Source: Acidimicrobium ferrooxidans (lineage in GTDB: Bacteria > Actinomycetota > Geothermincolia > Fen-727 > Anoxymicrobiaceae). Taken from it: a DNA stretch of 64,000 nucleotides. Numbering within the stretch: position 1 is the first letter of the stretch; each line of letters starts with the position of its first letter. Made by a program: the position numbers and the translations under genes. Under the pieces are notes generated by a model that saw only the letters and a program-made list of their open reading frames with translations, was not told where the DNA came from and searched no databases. The stretch lies in assembly GCA_020723485.1 (NCBI GenBank), contig DYIU01000002.1:529543-593542 (forward strand), read 5' to 3'. This document shows positions 50,531 to 60,350 of this stretch, one piece after another.

Positions 50531-50821
50531 CGACCGCCTCCTAAAAGAGAATGCCCTCAAAAGATTTCAGGGTCCGTTCCGGACGAGCCGACCCGTTTTC
50601 CTTAAGACCTCTTGAGGGCTAGTTGAATCTATTAAATTACCGCGCCTCAGTCAAGTGCAATCGGCTTTATTTCGCCGTTAACGCACATTTCCAGAAGCGT
50701 CCGGCGTGGTCGCGCCAAATTGCCTGATAACTTTCAAAGTATTATGATTCCAAAAGGCCGTCGCCGAATCGCAATCTCCGGCGGCCTGCCGGTAGGGTCG
50801 CGGGCTCGACAGGGGGCGGAC

Positions 50822-51868
50822 ATGGATAACCCCGTTGCGAAAACGGAGAGGGTGCTGTCTCGTTACCGGCGCCTGTGGGACGACTACTTCCCCACCTCAC
50901 AGCATTCCTCCACCCCGGTCAAGCTGACCGCCTGTCTCACCGAATCCGCCGCGCTGTGGGGAGCGACCGGCGGCGTTATCATGCTGGAGGTCGCCGGGTC
51001 GAACATCCTCGAGGTGTCGGCCGTCAGGGGGGCCGCGCTCTCCAGGGATACCCGGATAGCTCCAGCTCCCGGCTCGATCATCTGGGAATGCTACTCGCGG
51101 GGCAAGCAGGAGATGTTCGAGAGCGATGGTGAGGACCGGGAGATACTCCCCGGCGTTCTCGCCGGTTCCGCGGTATGCCTTCCGGTCCTCTCGGGGGCCT
51201 CGGTCAAGGGCGTTTACCTGCTGTGGTCGGACGAGAGCGCTCACTTCGGCGGGCTCGACCTGACCGGCCTTGCCCTCTTCGCGTACTACGTCGCGGTACT
51301 GCTCGAGGTCGACTCACTGGGTGAGCGGCTCGGGGAGAACCTGGTCATCGATCCCCTTACCGGCCTGCACAACCGCAGGCAGTTCGAGAGGCGGCTGCGG
51401 GACGAGGTCCTGCGCGCCAGCCGGTATTCCATAAACCTCTCGCTGGTAGTCTTTGACGTCGACCACCTCGAGGAGTACAACAGCCTCTGCGGCTACATGC
51501 TCGGGAACCTGGCACTCTCTGACATCGCCACCGTCTTCAAGAAGGGCGCGCGCGAGGTCGACGTGGTGGCCCGGATCGGGGCCGACGAGTTCGGGATAAT
51601 ACTGCCTGAGACCACCAGGATAGGTGCCCTGAGGTTCGCCGACCGCCTGCGGTCGGAGGTCGCAGCCTACCCATTCCCCGTGTCGGGGCAGGACGAAAGC
51701 GGAAGCCTCACCGTCTGCGCGGGCATCGCGAACTTCCCCAGCTCGGCATCCGACGAGGTCACTCTCCTGGCGAACGCCTACGAGGCCCTCGAGCAGGCGC
51801 AGGGACAAGGCCCTGACAACATCAAGCTGTTCGGGGAGACTCCTTCCGAGGGCAGGCCCGCGGAGTAG
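50822..51868 (+). CDS. GAF-GGDEF diguanylate cyclase
   Basis: The 348-residue protein has a GAF-like domain (residues about 30-165: TACLTESAALWGATGGVIML, GSAVCLPVLSGASVKGVYLLW) and a GGDEF domain (NLVIDPLTGLHNRRQFERRL...RIGADEFGIILPET). The active-site loop is GADEF, an accepted variant, so c-di-GMP synthesis is likely. There is no EAL domain. The ATG at 50822 (MDNPVAKTERV) with GGGGG upstream is the best start; the ORF extension is unlikely to be translated. Confidence 0.9.
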   Translation: MDNPVAKTERVLSRYRRLWDDYFPTSQHSSTPVKLTACLTESAALWGATGGVIMLEVAGSNILEVSAVRGAALSRDTRIAPAPGSIIWECYSRGKQEMFESDGEDREILPGVLAGSAVCLPVLSGASVKGVYLLWSDESAHFGGLDLTGLALFAYYVAVLLEVDSLGERLGENLVIDPLTGLHNRRQFERRLRDEVLRASRYSINLSLVVFDVDHLEEYNSLCGYMLGNLALSDIATVFKKGAREVDVVARIGADEFGIILPETTRIGALRFADRLRSEVAAYPFPVSGQDESGSLTVCAGIANFPSSASDEVTLLANAYEALEQAQGQGPDNIKLFGETPSEGRPAE

Positions 51869-51895
51869 AAGAGCGGCCGCCCGCCGTTCCGGTGC

Positions 51896-53026
51896 CTACT
51901 TCTGCCAGAACGGCCTCTTGGTCACGTCGAAGCCGGGATCTCCGGAAGCCCTGATGACGTAGACCGGGGTATTGGCCTCGACCATCTCGAACAGCTGCTC
52001 GACGTCCTTCATGTACATCCGGACGCAGCCGTGTGAGACGGACTGGCCTATGGACCACGGTGACGGGGTCCCGTGGATCAGCACGCCCGACGCGTTGAGC
52101 GCAAGCGCCCTAGTGCCGAGCGGGTTGCCGGGACCGGGCGGTATCGACGCAGGCATCGACCTGGCCCAGGCCGAGCCGGGATTGCGCCAGGTCGGGTTCC
52201 TCTGCTTTTCGACTATCTTCCATATGCCCACCGGAGTGGGATAGGTGGAAGACCCACAGGCCACCGGGAACTCGGCCTGGACCTGCTCGCGGTCATAGAG
52301 TGAGAGTTTGTGTTCCGCAAGGTTGATGATTATCAGCTTGCCGAAGACGGCGTCGGTTATTTGCGCCGGTGTGTACCCCACCTGCACCTTGACCGTCCTG
52401 TCGGGCCTCATGAGAGCGGCGTCGGTGTCGGCCAGCAGCACGTCGAGGACGGCGTTCCTGCCGTCCTTGGCCTTGACGATGACCGGCTTGCCGCTCGTCA
52501 CGTCGACGTACGCGTCCTGTGGATGGCGGTTGATGGAGTTTATGGTCGTGGAGACCCAGCTGTTCACCTTGTCCGTGTCGGAAGAGCCGAGAAGCGAGAT
52601 GTTTATCTCCTTCGGCCTGTTTGTGAACCGGCGCCCCATCCTCTCGAAGATGTTGACGCTCCAGGCTTCCTTGTACGCGCGGTCCACCATCCCCTCGTAA
52701 TCGAGCATGAGACCTATCTCTTCAGGGGAAATCTGGTATTTCTCGTCGTCCACCGTGAGGGTGAGGGGCCTGCTGGCCACTTCGGCAAGCTCCCGCCTGC
52801 ACTTCGCGACCGCCTCGGTCCTGTTTAGCCCCGCTACGCTCACGCCAACGACCTTGACCCCGGACGGGAACGAGCCGAACGCGAACAGGTCCTGGATGAA
52901 GAGGTATGCGAACATCACGATGAGGAGCGCCAGGAGCAGCGAGCTTGCCAGTATGAGCATTATGCGAGAGAGCTTCTTCTCGCTCAGCCAGCCGGCCGAC
53001 CGGGCCGGAATGCTCACAGCCTTCAA
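51896..53026 (-). CDS. L,D-transpeptidase (YkuD) with PG_binding_4-like domain
   Basis: The protein starts at a TTG after GGAGG (MKAVSIPARSAGW), with a membrane helix IMLILASSLLLALLIVMFAYLF, a PG_binding_4-like domain (residues about 60-220) and a YkuD domain. The catalytic motif is HGTPSPWSIGQSVSHGCVRM, with the active Cys and His. It makes 3-3 cross-links in peptidoglycan or attaches proteins to it. GFDVTKRPFWQK is the C-terminus. Its promoter is unusually clear. Confidence 0.93.
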   Translation of the reverse strand: MKAVSIPARSAGWLSEKKLSRIMLILASSLLLALLIVMFAYLFIQDLFAFGSFPSGVKVVGVSVAGLNRTEAVAKCRRELAEVASRPLTLTVDDEKYQISPEEIGLMLDYEGMVDRAYKEAWSVNIFERMGRRFTNRPKEINISLLGSSDTDKVNSWVSTTINSINRHPQDAYVDVTSGKPVIVKAKDGRNAVLDVLLADTDAALMRPDRTVKVQVGYTPAQITDAVFGKLIIINLAEHKLSLYDREQVQAEFPVACGSSTYPTPVGIWKIVEKQRNPTWRNPGSAWARSMPASIPPGPGNPLGTRALALNASGVLIHGTPSPWSIGQSVSHGCVRMYMKDVEQLFEMVEANTPVYVIRASGDPGFDVTKRPFWQK

Positions 53027-53058
53027 TAAAACCTCCTGGTGGACCTCGGCTCGCACGT

Positions 53059-53087
53059 ATTATAGCCACCGCCTCACGGCGGCACAA
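53059..53087 (-). promoter_or_regulatory. SigA-type promoter of the L,D-transpeptidase gene
   Basis: On the minus strand a TTGTGC -35 box (53082-53087) and a TATAAT -10 box (53059-53064) are separated by exactly 17 nt. Both lie about 33-60 nt upstream of the TTG start. Confidence 0.78.
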
Positions 53088-53128
53088 TGCGATTGCTCAG
53101 GCTATATGTACTTTTGCCGGAAAGGCTC

Positions 53129-53836
53129 TTATCCCTTTTCCAGGCGCTCGAGTGATTGGCGCGTCGCGGCGATCATCTTTTCCATCCGGCCCCGGGCGAG
53201 GGTCCCGGTCGTGCTCTCCTCCCGGACTTCCAGGCTGCCCAGGAACCCCTCGAGGGTTTCGACGGCCTCCCCGCCTCCGATGTTCCCGAGGGCTCTCACC
53301 GCGGCGTAGACCTTTCCCCAGTTGGTGCTGCCGGCGGCGTCACCGGCATCCGCCCGTGCTGCGAGGTAATCCCGGAGCACGGGGACCGCCGCGGGCTCCC
53401 CACTGGCCCCGTAGGCCCTAATAGCGCCTGTGTCTACCGCGCCCGTCTCCGCCAGCCGCTGCGTATAGCCCCCGGGGTCCACCGACTGCAGCAGCTTCCT
53501 CGCGGCCGACATCACCTTGCGGTTGTCACCGTTGATGAACTCGGAGAGTATCTCGGAGTAGCGAGCAGCCTCGTGTATCCGCCCCAGCGAGCGCAGGGCG
53601 GCCGCCCTGACATCCGGCCTCGCCCCCCACCGGTCGCGAGCTATCGAAAGCAGCACGAGGTTCGCTTTTTCTCCCCCGAGCTCCCCGAGCCCGTACGCGG
53701 CCGCCACCCTCTTCTCGAAGACCGGCGCTTCCAGGGCCTCGAGCAGGTACTCGATGTCACCCCTGGCGACCGCCGCCTCGAGGTCTCCCGGGAGCTCTCC
53801 CTCGGGTGTCACGAATACCGGCATCTGCCTCCCCAT
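53129..53836 (-). CDS. HEAT-repeat protein
   Basis: The 235-residue protein is made of HEAT/PBS-lyase-type helical repeats, such as FEKRVAAAYGLGELGGEKA, RPDVRAAALRSLGRIHEAA and VYAAVRALGNIGGGEAV. It has no signal peptide or membrane helix. HEAT repeats make protein-binding scaffolds; no partner is indicated. It is monocistronic, divergent from the 3D-domain gene. Confidence 0.8.
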   Translation of the reverse strand: MGRQMPVFVTPEGELPGDLEAAVARGDIEYLLEALEAPVFEKRVAAAYGLGELGGEKANLVLLSIARDRWGARPDVRAAALRSLGRIHEAARYSEILSEFINGDNRKVMSAARKLLQSVDPGGYTQRLAETGAVDTGAIRAYGASGEPAAVPVLRDYLAARADAGDAAGSTNWGKVYAAVRALGNIGGGEAVETLEGFLGSLEVREESTTGTLARGRMEKMIAATRQSLERLEKG

Positions 53837-54000
53837 CCTGGTATCTGCTACACGGCAACGATGATTATACGCTGTAGTGTGACCTTCAACAAATGCCTAG
53901 AATCAGGGTTTTATTGCGCTTGTAATGCTAGAAATCCCTTTGATAGAGCGGATTATTGACAGGCGCATGACACGAATCCTTTACTGGTGCGGCATTCCGG

Positions 54001-54029
54001 TTGATTCGCCCAGTCGCATGCCCTATAAT
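54001..54029 (+). promoter_or_regulatory. SigA-type promoter of the 3D-domain gene
   Basis: TTGATT (54001-54006) and TATAAT (54024-54029) with a 17-nt spacer lie about 27 nt upstream of the predicted start. A second TTGACA at 53956 has no good -10. Confidence 0.82.
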
Positions 54030-54055
54030 TACCTCGCCCCGAGAGGGTGACAAGA

Positions 54056-55081
54056 TTGACTATGAACACTGGCCTCAGGAAGAAGAGTGAGACGCCGATC
54101 CCGCCGGCCGCCGGCGGGTTTGCTTTCGTGCGCGTTCTCACCGCCGCCCTGGGGCTTCTGCTTGCCATCGCCCTGGTCGCGTCCCCCTCCCCGAGCGGGG
54201 GCGGAGCGATCGCGCAGACATCCCCCGGTTCCAGTACCACCGACCAGGACGACATCGTGCGCGAAATAGTGACCCTGGACAGCGAGATCGGGGGCATAAC
54301 CGCGCGCCTGGAGGAACTCCGGGAGAAGTCCGAGGCACTGTCGGAAAAGATCGGAGGCTTGAACGACGAGGTGGCCTCGAGGCGAAGGAAGCTCGCTTCG
54401 AAGCGGCGCGCGCTGGCCGACCGGGCGAGGAACCTGTACGTCAACGGCAGGAGCAACACCCTGGTGATGCTCCTCTCTTCAGGCGACATCTCGGAGTTCT
54501 TCGAGCGGAACGACTACGTCCAGAAGGTGAACCAGCGAGACACCGAGATGGTGGTCTCGGTCAAGCGGGAAGCTGACGACCTCGAAGCGGCGCTTTCGGA
54601 GCTGAAACGCCGCAAGAAGGAGGTTGACGGCGTCGCCGCCGAGCTACAGGGCAGGAAGGAGCGCCTGTCCGCCAGCCGCTCGGAACGGCAGGAGCTTCTG
54701 GCCAGCGCGGGCTCGCAGGCTCCGCAGGTGCAGGCGCAGTCCGAGAGCGTCGAGTCGAAAATGCAGCAGGTGAACCAGTCGGTCCCGAACGGCAAGCACA
54801 CCGGGCGGTTCCTGACTATGGTCGCAACCGGTTACTCCCCCGAGGAGCCCGGCCTGAGCGACGCCACCGCCTCGGGCCTGAAGGCCCAGCGCGGAGTCGT
54901 GGCGGTCGACCCGAGGGTGATCCCCCTGGGGACCAGGGTGCACGTCGAGGGGTACGGCTACGCGATAGCGGGCGACACCGGCTCGGCCATCAAGGGCATG
55001 AGGATAGACCTCTGCTTCGACACGCTCGAAGAGTGCAACGCGTACGGCAAGCGCACAGTGCAGGTGGAGATACTCGACTAG
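54056..55081 (+). CDS. Coiled-coil 3D-domain (RpfB/stationary-phase survival-like) protein
   Basis: The protein has a membrane/signal segment (VRVLTAALGLLLAIALVA), a long coiled coil (residues about 65-220, IVREIVTLDSEIGGITARLEELREKSEALSEKI) and a C-terminal 3D domain (VATGYSPEEPG, VVAVDPRVIPLGTRVHVEGYG, GDTGSAIKGMRIDLCFD with the three Asp). This resembles cell-wall hydrolase-like proteins that pair an N-terminal coiled coil with a double-psi barrel. A TTG at 54056 with GAGAGG upstream is favoured over GTG at 54047. The stop shares CTAG with the convergent dinG-like gene. Confidence 0.85.
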   Translation: MTMNTGLRKKSETPIPPAAGGFAFVRVLTAALGLLLAIALVASPSPSGGGAIAQTSPGSSTTDQDDIVREIVTLDSEIGGITARLEELREKSEALSEKIGGLNDEVASRRRKLASKRRALADRARNLYVNGRSNTLVMLLSSGDISEFFERNDYVQKVNQRDTEMVVSVKREADDLEAALSELKRRKKEVDGVAAELQGRKERLSASRSERQELLASAGSQAPQVQAQSESVESKMQQVNQSVPNGKHTGRFLTMVATGYSPEEPGLSDATASGLKAQRGVVAVDPRVIPLGTRVHVEGYGYAIAGDTGSAIKGMRIDLCFDTLEECNAYGKRTVQVEILD

Positions 55082-57990
55082 GCCTCTTTTCCCTCTGAAC
55101 GCTGAAAATCGGCGACAGCCCTCGTCACCTCGTCCAGTGACACCTTCCGGCGCCTGCCCTCGGGAAGGGACCTCAGCAGGACCTGCCCGTAGCGCATCGA
55201 GGTTATGCGGCTGTCCAGCAGCAGCACCTGGCCCCGGTCGCTGCGGGTGCGGATCAGGCGGCCGACCCCCTGCTTCAGCCGGAGCGCGGCGAGGGGAAGG
55301 CTCAGGCTCATGAAGTCGGACCCACCTTCGAGCTTCACCCGTTCGCTTCTCGCCTCGAACACCGGCCTGCCCGGGCTCTCGAACGGGATGCGCGTCACGA
55401 CCACCAGGCGGAGCGTGCTGCCGCGGGCGTCGACGCCCTCCCAGAAACTAGTGGTACCGAACAGGCTGGCCGTGGGCTCCTCGACGAACTCCTCCGCCAG
55501 GCGGCGGCGCGAATAGCCGGGGAGCTGGCACAGTACCGGCAGGCCCTGGCGGCGAAGCCCGTCGACGACCTGCTCATAGGTGTCCTGCATCAGCTTCCTG
55601 TTGGTGAAGAGCACCAGCACCCCTCCACCCGCCGCCGGGATGACGAGCGAGAGGACCTCGGCCAGCCTGGCCGCGTACTCCACGGACGTCGGCTCGGGCA
55701 TGTCGTGGAGCATCAGTATCTGCATCTGGCGCCTGAAATCGAAGGATGATTCGAGGACGATGGCCTCGACGCCCCTGTCCTCCACGAGGTCCAGACCTAC
55801 CCTCGAAGCGAAGAAGTCGAACGAGGCGTTGACAGTGAGGGTCGCCGAGGTGAGCACCGCTGATTCGAGCCCGTCGTAGAGGTGCTCCTTGAGGAGCCAG
55901 CCCACCTCTATCGGGGAGACCCGCAGCGCCTGCCTCTCGAACCTGTCGGCGTGGCCCGCCGTCGCCCATCTCACGCCGCCGTCCGGCTCGCCCGTGAGCG
56001 TCACCCGCAGAGTGCCCTCGAGCTCAGCGGTGCGCAGCGCCTTGCCCTCGAGGTCTCCTGCCAGGTACTCGAGCTCGCCGCCGTCGGCCGCCTCGTCCTT
56101 GAACGCCGCAAGCGCGCGCAGGAGCCTCACGCCGAGGCGGTCCAGGTCGGAGGAGAGCTCCTCGCCCCTGGAATGGAGGCGCGAGTACTCGACAGATTCC
56201 ACCTGCCCCGGACTGAAGCGGACTTCGGTGGTCCCCGCCTCGTCCCCCTCGTAGAAATCGCAGAGCGCGATGAACATCCTCTCGAGCCCCTCGATACAGA
56301 CCTCGACTGCCTCCTGGGCCTCGCCGATCTCGAAGCGGGCCGGGTCGTAGCTCTCAGGAGTCAGCAGGGACCGGAGGTCCTGGGCCAGGTCCGCCAGGAA
56401 TCCCCCGCCGTCGACCGGAGAGTGCAGCGATTCGAGGAAGCGCCTCACCTCACGGTACTCGAACTCTTCCGTGAACTGCTCGGTCGCGGCCTCTTCGAGC
56501 GTGTGAGCCTCGTCGATGACCGCGTTCTTGAAGGCTAGGTTCACGCCGGCCAGCAGGAGGGAATGGTTCACAACCACGACGTGCGAGCGCTTGGCCCGGT
56601 ACAGCGCCCTGCGGTAGAAGCAGCAGCCCTCACGGGCGAAGTGGCAGCGGTTGCCCGGGCACTCGCGGTGGTTGGCCATCACCTGTTCGGCGAGGCCCCT
56701 GAGGTGGGAGACGTTCAGGAGCGAGATATCACCGGAGTCGCTCTCGGTTATCCAGGTGAGTAGCATCCCCAGCGCCCCCAGCTGCCGCTCCCCGAGCCGC
56801 TTGCGGCTGTTTATCAGGGCCTGGAGCTTGCGCAGGCAGATGTAGTTGCTGTAGCCCTTCAGTACCGAGTACCGGAATGAGCCGGGGCCCATGGCGCCCT
56901 CGAGCGTAGGGAGGTCTTTGGTGAACAGCTGGTCCTGCAGGTTGAGCGTGCGGGTTGATACCACCAGTGGAAGCTCTGTCTGCTCGGACCAGAGAACCCC
57001 CGGGGCCAGGTAGGCCAGAGACTTGCCGGTGCCGGTGCCCGCCTCCACCATCATGAGCTCCTGCTGCTCGAAGGCGCGGCGCACGGCCTCCGCCATCTGG
57101 AGCTGCTCGTCGCGCTCTTCGTAGTCGCAGAACTGGCCGGCGAGTGGCCCGCCTACGGAGAAGATGTTCCTGACCTCCTCGGGACGCACGACCGGAGGCG
57201 AGGAAGCCCCCTCGAGGGGAGGGATGTCCTCCCAGAGCCGATCGCGCCTCGTGACCCGGTCGAGCTTCAGCGCCTCGACCTGCCTGCCCCCCGCGCGCTC
57301 CTCCAGCACCCGGGCCAGGAGCACGGAAAGGCCGCCGCCGTGCGCGGGCGAATGGTCGACAAGGGCCTTCAGGATGCCGGGCGCCGTTCCATAGAGGCCG
57401 TTGAGCAATACGTTGAACACCTCGAACAGCGTGGCCGCGTCGTCGGGCGCCCTGTGCTCGGACCCCACGTCAATACCCCAGGCCGAAGCGAGCTCTGACT
57501 GCCTGTGTCCCGCGAGGGAGGGCATAAGTATGACCGCGAGGTCCATCACGTCGAGGTAAGGGTTGGAGAAGCGCCCGCCGCCGAACCGCCCGTACAAGTC
57601 GGTCAGGAAATCCTCCTCGAACCTGGAGTAAGCCACGACCATGTTGTCGGCGAGGAACCCCGCGAGCTCGTCGAAGAACTCGTCGATGGTCGGCGCCCCA
57701 CTGACCATGCCGTCATCGATGCCGGTGAGGAGCCTTATGTGGGAAGGGATGTGCCGGCGTGGGTCTATCAACGAGGACAGGCGTCCCGTGACCTCGCCGC
57801 CCTTCGCCCGCAGCACCGCCACCTCGATGATGCCGTCCCGGGCCGGGTCGAAGCCTGTCGTCTCGAGGTCGATGACACAGTATTCGATGTCGCCGGCCAG
57901 GGTGCGCTGGTACTCGCGCCCGAGCCCCGGGAAAGACAGGTACTTGTCCTTGGTGGCTGCATCGCATCTCAGGAACAGGTCTTTCGGCAA
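55078..57990 (-). CDS. DinG-like helicase with N-terminal DnaQ-type exonuclease domain
   Basis: The 970-residue protein has an N-terminal DEDD exonuclease domain (VIDLETTGFDPARDGIIEVAVL) and a superfamily 2 helicase of the DinG/XPD type: Walker A EAGTGTGKSLAYL, DEAH box VIDEAHTLEEAA, Fe-S cysteines around ICLRKLQ, RECPGNRCHF and GCCFYRR, and the C-terminal GTTSFWEGVDARGSTL, GVGRLIRTRSDRG. This layout is the Gram-positive DinG type. It unwinds DNA in repair or recombination. Confidence 0.93.
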   Translation of the reverse strand: MPKDLFLRCDAATKDKYLSFPGLGREYQRTLAGDIEYCVIDLETTGFDPARDGIIEVAVLRAKGGEVTGRLSSLIDPRRHIPSHIRLLTGIDDGMVSGAPTIDEFFDELAGFLADNMVVAYSRFEEDFLTDLYGRFGGGRFSNPYLDVMDLAVILMPSLAGHRQSELASAWGIDVGSEHRAPDDAATLFEVFNVLLNGLYGTAPGILKALVDHSPAHGGGLSVLLARVLEERAGGRQVEALKLDRVTRRDRLWEDIPPLEGASSPPVVRPEEVRNIFSVGGPLAGQFCDYEERDEQLQMAEAVRRAFEQQELMMVEAGTGTGKSLAYLAPGVLWSEQTELPLVVSTRTLNLQDQLFTKDLPTLEGAMGPGSFRYSVLKGYSNYICLRKLQALINSRKRLGERQLGALGMLLTWITESDSGDISLLNVSHLRGLAEQVMANHRECPGNRCHFAREGCCFYRRALYRAKRSHVVVVNHSLLLAGVNLAFKNAVIDEAHTLEEAATEQFTEEFEYREVRRFLESLHSPVDGGGFLADLAQDLRSLLTPESYDPARFEIGEAQEAVEVCIEGLERMFIALCDFYEGDEAGTTEVRFSPGQVESVEYSRLHSRGEELSSDLDRLGVRLLRALAAFKDEAADGGELEYLAGDLEGKALRTAELEGTLRVTLTGEPDGGVRWATAGHADRFERQALRVSPIEVGWLLKEHLYDGLESAVLTSATLTVNASFDFFASRVGLDLVEDRGVEAIVLESSFDFRRQMQILMLHDMPEPTSVEYAARLAEVLSLVIPAAGGGVLVLFTNRKLMQDTYEQVVDGLRRQGLPVLCQLPGYSRRRLAEEFVEEPTASLFGTTSFWEGVDARGSTLRLVVVTRIPFESPGRPVFEARSERVKLEGGSDFMSLSLPLAALRLKQGVGRLIRTRSDRGQVLLLDSRITSMRYGQVLLRSLPEGRRRKVSLDEVTRAVADFQRSEGKEA

Positions 57991-58095
57991 TTCTCCCCTA
58001 TTCTCGTCCGTTGACCCCGGGTTCAGGCGCCATTACGTGAAACCCCGGCGCCCGGTCGGCCGGCTCTTGAATGATTATCCGGTAAAGCTGTGACA

Positions 58096-58602
58096 TCAGC
58101 GCGGCGGCGGCACTACGAACTGCTCGAGGGGATGCCGCACGCCCGCCCTCTCTCTCGGCACCGGGCGTCCCACTGCGACCAGCGCGACGAACTCCAGGGC
58201 GTCCGGCACCCTGAGAGCGCGCTCGACGGCCTGGCGCCTGGCCAGTATCTCGCCGAGCCAGCAGGCGCCCAGACCGATGTCGTGGGCGGCAAGCAGCACG
58301 TTCTGGATCGCGGCGCCGGCGGACATCAGGTCCTTCGTGCGGTCGTACGTGGCATCCGAGTCCATGAACACGGCGATGAGCGCCGCGGCGCCGGCGACCA
58401 CGCCGCGGTACTTCGTCATCCCGGACAGCTCATCTATGAGCCGCCGCTCGGTTATGACCATGAAACGCCAGGGCTGGTTGTTCAGCCCGGAAGGGGCCCA
58501 GCGACCCGCCTCGATGAGGATGTCGAGCTCCGGTCCGGTCACCTCTTCACCGGTGAATTCGCGGATGCTGCGCCTGTCCTCGATTGCCCTGCGCGTCTCC
58601 AT
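58096..58602 (-). CDS. Nitroreductase family protein
   Basis: The 168-residue protein begins METRRAIEDRRSIREFTGEEVTGPELDILIEAGRWAPSGLNNQPW, the typical nitroreductase N-terminus, and ends with ILARRQAVERALRVPDALEFVALVAVGRP. It binds FMN. The start at 58602 lies 2 bp after the stop of the CocE-like gene with GGAGG upstream, so the two are co-transcribed. The ORF-track start at 58896 is far too early. Confidence 0.9.
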   Translation of the reverse strand: METRRAIEDRRSIREFTGEEVTGPELDILIEAGRWAPSGLNNQPWRFMVITERRLIDELSGMTKYRGVVAGAAALIAVFMDSDATYDRTKDLMSAGAAIQNVLLAAHDIGLGACWLGEILARRQAVERALRVPDALEFVALVAVGRPVPRERAGVRHPLEQFVVPPPR

Positions 58603-58604
58603 CG

Positions 58605-60275
58605 CTACTCCGTGACCTCCATCAGTGGAAGGCTGATGCTGGCGGCGCGCCCGGAGTCGTGATGGACCTGATACCTGGAGGGCACCAGCGACGGGAACAC
58701 GAACATCGGGTCGGCCGCGCACAGCACCAGCCTCGCCCGGTGCCCCTTCTTGAAGCGGTGCGCACAGGCTATGAGCTCGAAATCGTACTCCTCGGCCTGA
58801 CCCGGACTCATCTCGCTCTTCATCATGGCGCTGTGGGTGACCAGACGGCAGAAACCCCGCGGGGAGACGTCGTACAGCAGCGCGTTGAGCTGGCATTCGT
58901 GCGTGGTGGAGCTCGCGTACACCCTCAAGCGCGGGACTCCCACCAGGGCCGTGTCCGAGGCGAACGGTTCGGAAGTAAACGCGAGGCTGTCACCGGGGAC
59001 TGAGAACGGCACCCCCGGTACAGGCATGTTGTTTATCGCGTTCAGGCGTACCAGGGACGGCCCGGACGAGTGGAGGCTGCTCACCGTGTTGTTGATGATG
59101 CTCTCCGGCGGCTCGTGGCCGTCAGGCGCGATCTGCGACAGCGCCCCTGCGCTCTCCGCGGCCGCTCCCGTCAGGTAGAAGGTGACGTCGACGAAGCCCT
59201 CAGGCGGCCAGTTCTCCGACGTCCCCATCCGCCCGTTCCACGGCTGGTAGAAGGTGACCGCCGGCTCGGAGTCGATCCCGTTGGCCCTGTCGTCCTTCAG
59301 CCAGTAGTCGAACCAGCGCCTTGCTTCGTCCCATATCCTGTTAGGAACCAGGTAGTCCCCCCTCCCGGGGTCCAGACCGTGGAGGCCGTTGGAGATGTGG
59401 AGCCGCTTGGGCACGTTCAGCCTGCCGTAGAAATCGAGCACCTGGTTGGGCTCGAACAGGTCGTCGTTCCACGAGTGGACTAGGAACATCGGGCAGGTGA
59501 CCTTGTCCACGTCGTGGATGGCCGACCGCGCCTCCAGCTCTCCGCGGAGCTTCCTGGGGTTCCACTCTACGATGAACGTCCACAGCCACCGCACGAGGTC
59601 GTTTCGCGGGTCGAACCTGTGGCCCCATATGCCGCCGAGGAAGAGGGCCACGCTCCACGGGGCCTTCCAGCAGTCGTTGGGGAGCAGGGAGTAGTAGAGG
59701 TCGGTCCACCCGTTCATCGGGGCCGCGGCCTTTATGCGCTCGTCGCGAGTAGCAGCCATATACGAATGGCCCCCGCCGTACGAGATGCCCGTGATGCCTA
59801 TGCGGTCGGCGTCGACCGGGAAGCCCTGAGCCGGGTCGGTCAGCCAGTCGATCACGTCCTCGAGGTCGCAGAGCTCCTTGTCGGGGGCCGCGCAGCACAC
59901 CTGGTCGCCGGACCCGCCCCAACCCCTGCAGGTGTAGGTCAGGACCACGTAGCCACGTCGCGCGAACGGCGCCGCGTAGAGCAGGTCGCACTGAAGTCGT
60001 GAGAACATCCAGGAGTGCACCATTATCACCGCGGGGAACGGGCCTTCGCCCTCCGGCGTCCACACGCTGGCGATGAGCCGCGTGCCGTCCCGGGCCGTGA
60101 CCTTGTGCTTCCTCCGCTGGTAGGGGCTCGGAAGCCTGCCCTCTTCCTCGAGTTTTCGCGCATCCGCGCCGCGAAGCGCTTTCCATACTCCATAGAGCGC
60201 CCTCGCCAGCAGGAGCGCCGGCAGTAGAGCGAGCGCGCGCCATCGCCTGGCCATACCGGGTTTCTTCTTCTTCAC
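58605..60275 (-). CDS. CocE/NonD family alpha/beta-hydrolase, membrane-anchored
   Basis: The 556-residue protein has an N-terminal hydrophobic segment (ALALLPALLLARALYGVW) and a peptidase S15/CocE-like hydrolase domain: YTCRGWGGSGDQ, nucleophile elbow GISYGGGHSYMAATRDERIKA, LVHSWNDDLFEPNQ with the Asp, and ISNGLHGLDPG with the His. The C-terminal jelly-roll domain (residues about 330-556, SLAFTSEPFASDTALVG) is typical. It hydrolyses esters or X-Pro peptides. GGAGGT precedes the GTG. Confidence 0.9.
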   Translation of the reverse strand: MKKKKPGMARRWRALALLPALLLARALYGVWKALRGADARKLEEEGRLPSPYQRRKHKVTARDGTRLIASVWTPEGEGPFPAVIMVHSWMFSRLQCDLLYAAPFARRGYVVLTYTCRGWGGSGDQVCCAAPDKELCDLEDVIDWLTDPAQGFPVDADRIGITGISYGGGHSYMAATRDERIKAAAPMNGWTDLYYSLLPNDCWKAPWSVALFLGGIWGHRFDPRNDLVRWLWTFIVEWNPRKLRGELEARSAIHDVDKVTCPMFLVHSWNDDLFEPNQVLDFYGRLNVPKRLHISNGLHGLDPGRGDYLVPNRIWDEARRWFDYWLKDDRANGIDSEPAVTFYQPWNGRMGTSENWPPEGFVDVTFYLTGAAAESAGALSQIAPDGHEPPESIINNTVSSLHSSGPSLVRLNAINNMPVPGVPFSVPGDSLAFTSEPFASDTALVGVPRLRVYASSTTHECQLNALLYDVSPRGFCRLVTHSAMMKSEMSPGQAEEYDFELIACAHRFKKGHRARLVLCAADPMFVFPSLVPSRYQVHHDSGRAASISLPLMEVTE

Positions 60276-60350
60276 CTGCGCACCTCCATCGATACCGCCA
60301 GCGACGAAGTGAGTCTATAGGAAAGGAGTGCCCAGGAGAAGTGCACAAAA

